Shown here piece after piece: positions 61,201 to 64,000 of a stretch of 64,000 bases of DNA (position 1 is the first letter of the stretch; every line of letters starts with the position of its first letter). The stretch is from positions 1-64,000 of the forward strand of contig JAFQBW010000060.1 of NCBI GenBank assembly GCA_017399555.1, read 5' to 3'. The notes beneath the pieces are model-generated. The model was not told the origin of the DNA, searched no databases, and saw only the letters and a program-made list of their open reading frames with translations. A program made the position numbers and the translations under genes. The stretch comes from Methanocorpusculum sp. (GTDB lineage Archaea > Halobacteriota > Methanomicrobia > Methanomicrobiales > Methanocorpusculaceae).

Positions 61201-63682
61201 TCCGTCTGTCTTTGCCATCGACAAAGACACTGGTGTCTATCAGGCAAAGGCTGGAGGAATTGCCGTCGTCACTGCAGCATCTATCACCAACCCGGACGTA
61301 TCTGCTTCTGTGACGCTCTCAGTTTATGTCCCGCCAAAGCCGCTTATCACCGGAGAAATCAGCGGCCCGGTCACTGCATACTATGGTGTCATGAGCGACC
61401 CGTACATCGTAACGTCCGAGTACTCTTCCCACCTCAACTGGGACTTCGGCGATGGAACACCGACCGTGAAGACGGAAGTCAACTACCCGTACCCGTACCA
61501 CACGTCAAGCTACGACACCGTTTCCCACACCTTCGTTGAGACTGGAGACTTAACCGTCGAACTGACTCCGTCCAACTCCTACCGTGAGGGAGAGACCAAG
61601 ACCTTCAACGTCCATGTCACCTACGCACCGCCGAGAAACCTCGTTATCACCGACGGACCGACCGCGGTTGTCGGCGGCAAGAGTTATGTCTACACAGCAT
61701 TTGCAACCGGTGCGGATACCTACACCTGGTATCTTGACGGCCAGGTTGTTGAAGGAGAGACTGGTTCTTCTGCAACAATCACGTTCCCAACTTCGCAGAA
61801 CGAGAGAACTGCTGAGGTCAAGGTTGCCGCATCCTACAAAGACAGCGGAAACTGTGATCCTGTCACAAAGACTGTAACAGTCTCTGTTGAAGACGGAGTG
61901 CTCGGCGCATTCGGCGATGACATCACCATGAATCCTGCAAAACCGGCAGTTGGTGATGTGGTTGTCTTCAGCATCGAGAAAGTCTCCAATGCAGTCAAGT
62001 ACCTCTGGACCTTTGAGGACGGCCACACTGAGACCACCACTGCACCGAAGGTCTCCCACGCATTAAAAGACACGACAACTGACTCGGTCACGGTTACCGC
62101 GTACAACAGTGCCGGTCTCACTAAAGAAAAGACCTACACCTTCACCGTGGCCGGTGCAAAGCCGGCAAAGCCGGCAATTTCTGCAAGCAAGACTCCGGCA
62201 AATCCGGGAGATACCATCATCTTCACTGCAGAATCCTCTGGTGCCACGACCTATAAGTGGACAGTTGATGGTTCAGTACAGGAATCCACTGCAAACACCT
62301 GTGAAGTATTCTGGACCGTTGACGATGTTGGAAAACATGAGGTTGCGGTCACGGTCAGCAATGACTATGGAACGGCAAAGAACAGCATTGTATATGAAGT
62401 AGCGGCAAAGAAAGGAAAACCGGCGTTCATCAAGAAGATTACCGGACCGGATGTCATGAACGAACAGGGTTCGGAGACTTTCAATGCGGTAATTCAGTGT
62501 CAGGATGATTATGATATCGCCTGGTATCTGAACAACGAACTCATAGAAGGAGAAACAACCAAGCATCTTAAACTCCAGCTTCCGGTAGGCGAGTATGTCT
62601 TAAAAGTGGTTGTTACCACTGAGTATGAAGAGGTCTCCGAGTATGAGAAGTACTTCAAGGTAGTTTCCAAGAAAGACAAGCAGAAGAACAACAAAGACAA
62701 GAACCTGGCAACTCCGGAGAATGCCGTCACCCCGCAGCTGGTGGACAACAGTTCATCTGGAAAGAGTGCATTCAGCACGGTCGGCTCTCTGAAACTGGAC
62801 AAAGACGATATCAGCAAAGATGCAGATGAAGTCTCTATTGAGATTGCCCCAATCAATCCGGAGGAGTTAGCTGGATTCACTGATGAGATGGGAAGCCGTC
62901 AGAATGTTCTCATGAGTCTGGAAATCAATCCGACCGGTCTGAAGAATGAGAAGAGTCTGGAAAAGAGTGCACATATCACCTTCCGTCTGTTAAAGGATGA
63001 TGTTGCAGATTCTGAAGCAGTTCAGTTCTACCGCTTAGATACCGGTTCCGGTGTTGACCAGTGGGTCAGACTCCACAAAGTAAGCTGTGTTGAAGACGGC
63101 GACTACTATGAGTTCACGGTTGCAACGGCTGGTATGTCTCAGTTTGTTGCAGCACCAGTTTCTCTCTTAGATGAACAGGAGAAGCCGGCTGTCCCGACCG
63201 TTGAGATTACCAACACTACTGCAACCTTCAATGCAAAGATTCCGGCAGAAGTAAGCTACACGTTATCCCCTGACAGCATCAGCAGTCTTCGTGCTCCGGT
63301 TCTGACAAAAGGCGGTCTGACACTTACTATTGGCGATGTTATCGTCGAGAAGGTTGTTGGAGGCACTTCCACAAAAGTATCTTCAGAGGTTCTGGAAAAC
63401 GGTGAGGTTTCTGTGTCTGGTGATATCAGCGATGCAGAGTCTCTGAAGGTAAGCTTCATGGGAAGAATTCTGGGTGACACCCTCGGCAATGGAAAAGTCG
63501 GTGCGGTCAGTGCATTAAAGATTGCCCAGAATATTGTTGGTCTCGAATCCGGAAAGATGAGTGACACGGACAAATTCTATGGTGACGTCAACGGTGACGG
63601 CAATGTCAAGGTTGTCGATGCACTCATGATTGCGCAGTACACTGTTGGAATCCTGGACGAGAACTATGTGAGAGTTGCATAA
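55208..63682 (+). CDS. Second giant dockerin-tipped Big_2 surface protein
   Basis: This protein of 2824 residues has a signal peptide (MKQKLILIITLLLALACAAV). The N-domain (about 32-135) is the one seen in the 50334 protein. Seven Big_2 repeats follow. A methanogen S-layer-type module (about 915-1135, LQSPMYDGYFNI and ANAAQAFYDAVFASGVDD) interrupts the series, and six more Big_2 repeats come after. The last third (from about 60550) is homologous end-to-end with the 35447 protein: chitobiase-like domain (VYYTLDGTTPTNQS), Big_2, PKD-like (NWDFGDGT), PGF-pre-PGF-like block, X-like module and dockerin (about 2756-2824). There is no membrane anchor. It is coupled to the upstream gene by ATGA. The central AT-rich part and the GC-richer C-terminal third suggest a mosaic origin. 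Confidence 0.88.
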   Translation: MKQKLILIITLLLALACAAVPAVADSSSSAPLLPMQFFGTASYENGDAVPAGFSIVAELGGQTFTHTLTEDGIFGSDGVWGEKFLVDGDTAGEIITFSLVDTAGDSVSAAETVTYNPGEISEIALTFESQSDDTPKHSAWLSTDNVSVGDVFYLNISGNAEETVFVIVDTYRVSIHPDLDNVDYTISSNAYNITLDATGNCSVPFTAERIGDAQFDIGFSDNSGISVSVNITAAKEGYLKIQAPAGLSLDAGDKWVYAHYYNEFGKWQGDVYVTWKIDDKSVIGLAEMEDRSVRLSPRSIGTAVLYAELSDNPLINATVELVVEETEIVGITGGCSSSTLSLGTTGSAWANAVDQFGKEFSYNEIEWSVSGGNISLTSSEDDKHKVTITPIAVGTETITALSLSTGLTWNLTVTVVAGTTNPDAGDPYEVVYGPGDLYLSVDAVPHAASAYVLDIFGNVLYNEEIEWVIDNESVAVVSVETDINDNTHEIKVTPKANGTTVLHAYAKSNPLLNESAVIHVEDTIISSVSGPYIPEKITIGGMNWWSSVYVCDQFGYPVPGEKATVTVNNSSVLILYSDNGSGSSVQLTNGETMSYGGLSQGVVTVKTVAVSNLSASLSQTVTVENSIVALISLQNHADSILPMRSNHYFHAEVVDQYGDYLYSQELVWTVGNEGVVSITDTWDYSVELCPIAPGTTTIRAALKSDRTIYDEITVTVEETILRSIYLSGTTEMSLFAQGDAYAVAKDQYGNDLPEEEIGWKVDNPAILEISDGWSSGNHWVDLYPKALGSTKIHAYAVSDPSITWNMTVSVVKPVLTKIELPYSTKTVSMNTLASISADVWDQFDNHPDYAEIYWTVDNESVLELSSTLSKNGREILLIPQMPGVVNLTVSPVGFPEYSETVQIIVSGSALPTVTTDFPVTAYNGETLKISGTAEDGMVLQAIIFGKDGVWKHTASANADGEFTFTIPTANLSTGSYSLVLQSPMYDGYFNIDAAADGKVYLNTTGPAVVDGVGCGTVLFKPADRNPANAAQAFYDAVFASGVDDWCAIGAFTVEDSSLVMNDVEDIVVGAPLEVSGTSSYPAGTKIFIELSDYWSGELVLNETATVSASGTWNATFNTTGLATGNYQVYAELPGVSSWSSSVYLYEGIQLYLYGPTYVELDSADEYLSVGYWANIPVSDDGLDCIWNVSNESVLTIIDTDSWGLKEIRPAAEGTTTIRVSLVDDPSVFAETEVTVVSEFIPTSLSIWLYDDTISTAASGIFSVDIFDQFGQSLYSKNGESLSTLINVTSDNTSVVTVAPSSESGNYLLIPVAPGTAEIRAVLSTDDSLSAAATVTVVASEMGIYLWADSETISVGTESYIQAYVYDQFEHPAAMYTDEFIWSVSNPDILQLAADYDERYSSNYRMKMTALAPGTATVTAVWKENPFYVAEYTVTVEKPVHNYISTEVWGQITLDAVVGAENGYIEGVLCDQHGNIILTNPVSATIVNKSVISLTKDSENTARWIIQPLAVGTTDVVLSVKDSSVEPSIVSVTVEDTKPRLSIDTLGSLYSNEISLSYADLLYFGAVDQFGNFLNPEKYPVSWNVSDTTVLNVTTVTQETEVYDVLVVKPNTTGTAVLTFSLENGVSKSVELTVSEETEIIYVGIGDISAYETDAAPAAPLQTASLNTPYPPYPEHSDVQRLTLGTDYAAVILAADQFGNIFGTDALAITVDNPGIISWEWQQELASYGIPGWMLNITPLKAGTVTLTAASADDPSVFDSVTVTVVGPTLIVPSGQAEIIVPPTISPKGGMLYQDIEVTITTETVGASVYYTLDGTTPTNQSILYEKPFVLDESAFANGKSLIIKAVAVKDGCADSTVVTEIYTHAKKDKPKHKVQAASVTGGSVTISSSESEADELITLTFTENEGYKLAGWSIQGSISGTYSNKSGTVSDFAMWDEDVIIVPDFIQIVDQTPKPTAIKFQHVPSKIYENDTGAFNAIVYDQFGNRLANNAVTWNSSAPSVFAIDKDTGVYQAKAGGIAVVTAASITNPDVSASVTLSVYVPPKPLITGEISGPVTAYYGVMSDPYIVTSEYSSHLNWDFGDGTPTVKTEVNYPYPYHTSSYDTVSHTFVETGDLTVELTPSNSYREGETKTFNVHVTYAPPRNLVITDGPTAVVGGKSYVYTAFATGADTYTWYLDGQVVEGETGSSATITFPTSQNERTAEVKVAASYKDSGNCDPVTKTVTVSVEDGVLGAFGDDITMNPAKPAVGDVVVFSIEKVSNAVKYLWTFEDGHTETTTAPKVSHALKDTTTDSVTVTAYNSAGLTKEKTYTFTVAGAKPAKPAISASKTPANPGDTIIFTAESSGATTYKWTVDGSVQESTANTCEVFWTVDDVGKHEVAVTVSNDYGTAKNSIVYEVAAKKGKPAFIKKITGPDVMNEQGSETFNAVIQCQDDYDIAWYLNNELIEGETTKHLKLQLPVGEYVLKVVVTTEYEEVSEYEKYFKVVSKKDKQKNNKDKNLATPENAVTPQLVDNSSSGKSAFSTVGSLKLDKDDISKDADEVSIEIAPINPEELAGFTDEMGSRQNVLMSLEINPTGLKNEKSLEKSAHITFRLLKDDVADSEAVQFYRLDTGSGVDQWVRLHKVSCVEDGDYYEFTVATAGMSQFVAAPVSLLDEQEKPAVPTVEITNTTATFNAKIPAEVSYTLSPDSISSLRAPVLTKGGLTLTIGDVIVEKVVGGTSTKVSSEVLENGEVSVSGDISDAESLKVSFMGRILGDTLGNGKVGAVSALKIAQNIVGLESGKMSDTDKFYGDVNGDGNVKVVDALMIAQYTVGILDENYVRVA
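63192..63682 (+). repeat. 491-bp repeat encoding X-like module and dockerin, copy 2
   Basis: Equal in length and nearly identical to 45411-45901. The scattered differences are mostly at third codon positions. Confidence 0.85.
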
Positions 63683-63713
63683 ACCGAAAACATCGGTTTT
63701 CTTTCTTCTTTTT
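63682..63713 (+). terminator. Terminator of the surface-protein operon
   Basis: AACCGA pairs with TCGGTT around AAACA directly at the stop codon, followed by T-rich TTTCTTTCTTCTTTTTC. Confidence 0.65.
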
Positions 63714-63872
63714 CACTTTGTGGAGACAAAATATCGAGAATCTCCTTTATTTCTCCTGGAAAATTTCTATATGTCCCTTTTCATCATAGTTCAGGGAACA
63801 TGAATCCTCATATCCACAGTATCTCATAAGATATTGTATGGGGAAATCATTATTTCCCGAAAATCTCTAATA

Positions 63873-64000
63873 TCACAACTCAAGACTGTTCTCATTGAGC
63901 AGGAAATCAAAAATACTCATTGTCACCACCCCGTCCTCATCGCGTTTCAGCATGGCAGGTCCCTTCACCACAATAATCTTCTTAAAACTGTCATCGATAT
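63873..64000 (-). CDS. C-terminal end of a probable ATP-binding (AAA/DUF4143-type) protein
   Basis: On the minus strand, 41 codons run from the window edge to a TGA at 63873-63875. The peptide includes DDSFKKIIVVKGPAML and ends MSIFDFLLNENSLEL. That ending (a strand carrying K-x-x-V, a turn, then I-x-x-FLL near the C-terminus) resembles archaeal and bacterial ATPases of the DUF4143 type, often present in many copies. The family call is tentative because no catalytic motif is inside the window. The region 63714-63872 between it and the operon end holds no gene. Confidence 0.55.
   Translation of the reverse strand, partial: IDDSFKKIIVVKGPAMLKRDEDGVVTMSIFDFLLNENSLEL

Overview
The window is from a methanogenic archaeon of the order Methanomicrobiales, most like Methanocorpusculum. 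It carries archaeal GatDE, a single-domain archaeal histone, methanogenesis marker proteins 2 and 4, the large subunit of archaeal replication factor C with a C-terminal PIP box, an F420H2:NADP oxidoreductase, a type II (phosphorylating) archaeal GAPDH and a geranylgeranyl reductase-family flavoprotein. Promoters look archaeal: TATA boxes lie 20-35 nt before start codons, and oligo-T terminators follow genes. No tRNA, rRNA or CRISPR array was recognised.

Layout. 1-675: the start of a GxxxExxY-family gene (minus) and a GC-rich, hairpin-rich noncoding stretch. 676-5544: argH-gatD-gatE, tightly coupled, then a small basic protein. 5848-15946: housekeeping and methanogen genes on both strands (histone, mmp4/mmp2, rfcL, flavoproteins, fno, a transglutaminase-like protein, an iron-sulfur flavoprotein, a WG-repeat/histidine-phosphatase fusion, gap). 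16725-22938: a four-gene secreted or surface locus with a bacterial-looking beta-helix adhesin. 23119-23413: a MITE-like element with perfect 17-bp terminal inverted repeats and a 5-bp target duplication. 23522-29519: an MFS transporter fused to CBS domains and two paralogous acyl-CoA synthetases with duplicated promoters. 30420-63682: a 33-kb run of eight surface-protein genes, all on the plus strand. 63873-64000: the 3' end of a probable ATPase gene (minus).

The most interesting part is the 33-kb surface region. Two membrane-anchored proteins with cohesin-like domains come first. They are followed by two giant adhesin-like proteins (3484 and 2824 residues) built from bacterial Ig-like (Big_2) repeats and ending in near-identical type I dockerins. 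Between the giants lie three proteins sharing a C-terminal two-lobed domain of about 165 residues (GWNF...GLTA), plus one PGF-CTERM protein. From 46066 onward most adjacent genes overlap by ATGA, so they are probably co-translated. My inference is a cellulosome-like but enzyme-free cell-surface assembly, in which dockerin-tipped rods dock on cohesin anchors. Palindromic operator-like sites abutting TATA boxes occur upstream of both surface clusters, and a conserved stem-loop leader precedes two of the genes. Both suggest shared control.

Functions are read from motifs and remembered family features. No database search was run.
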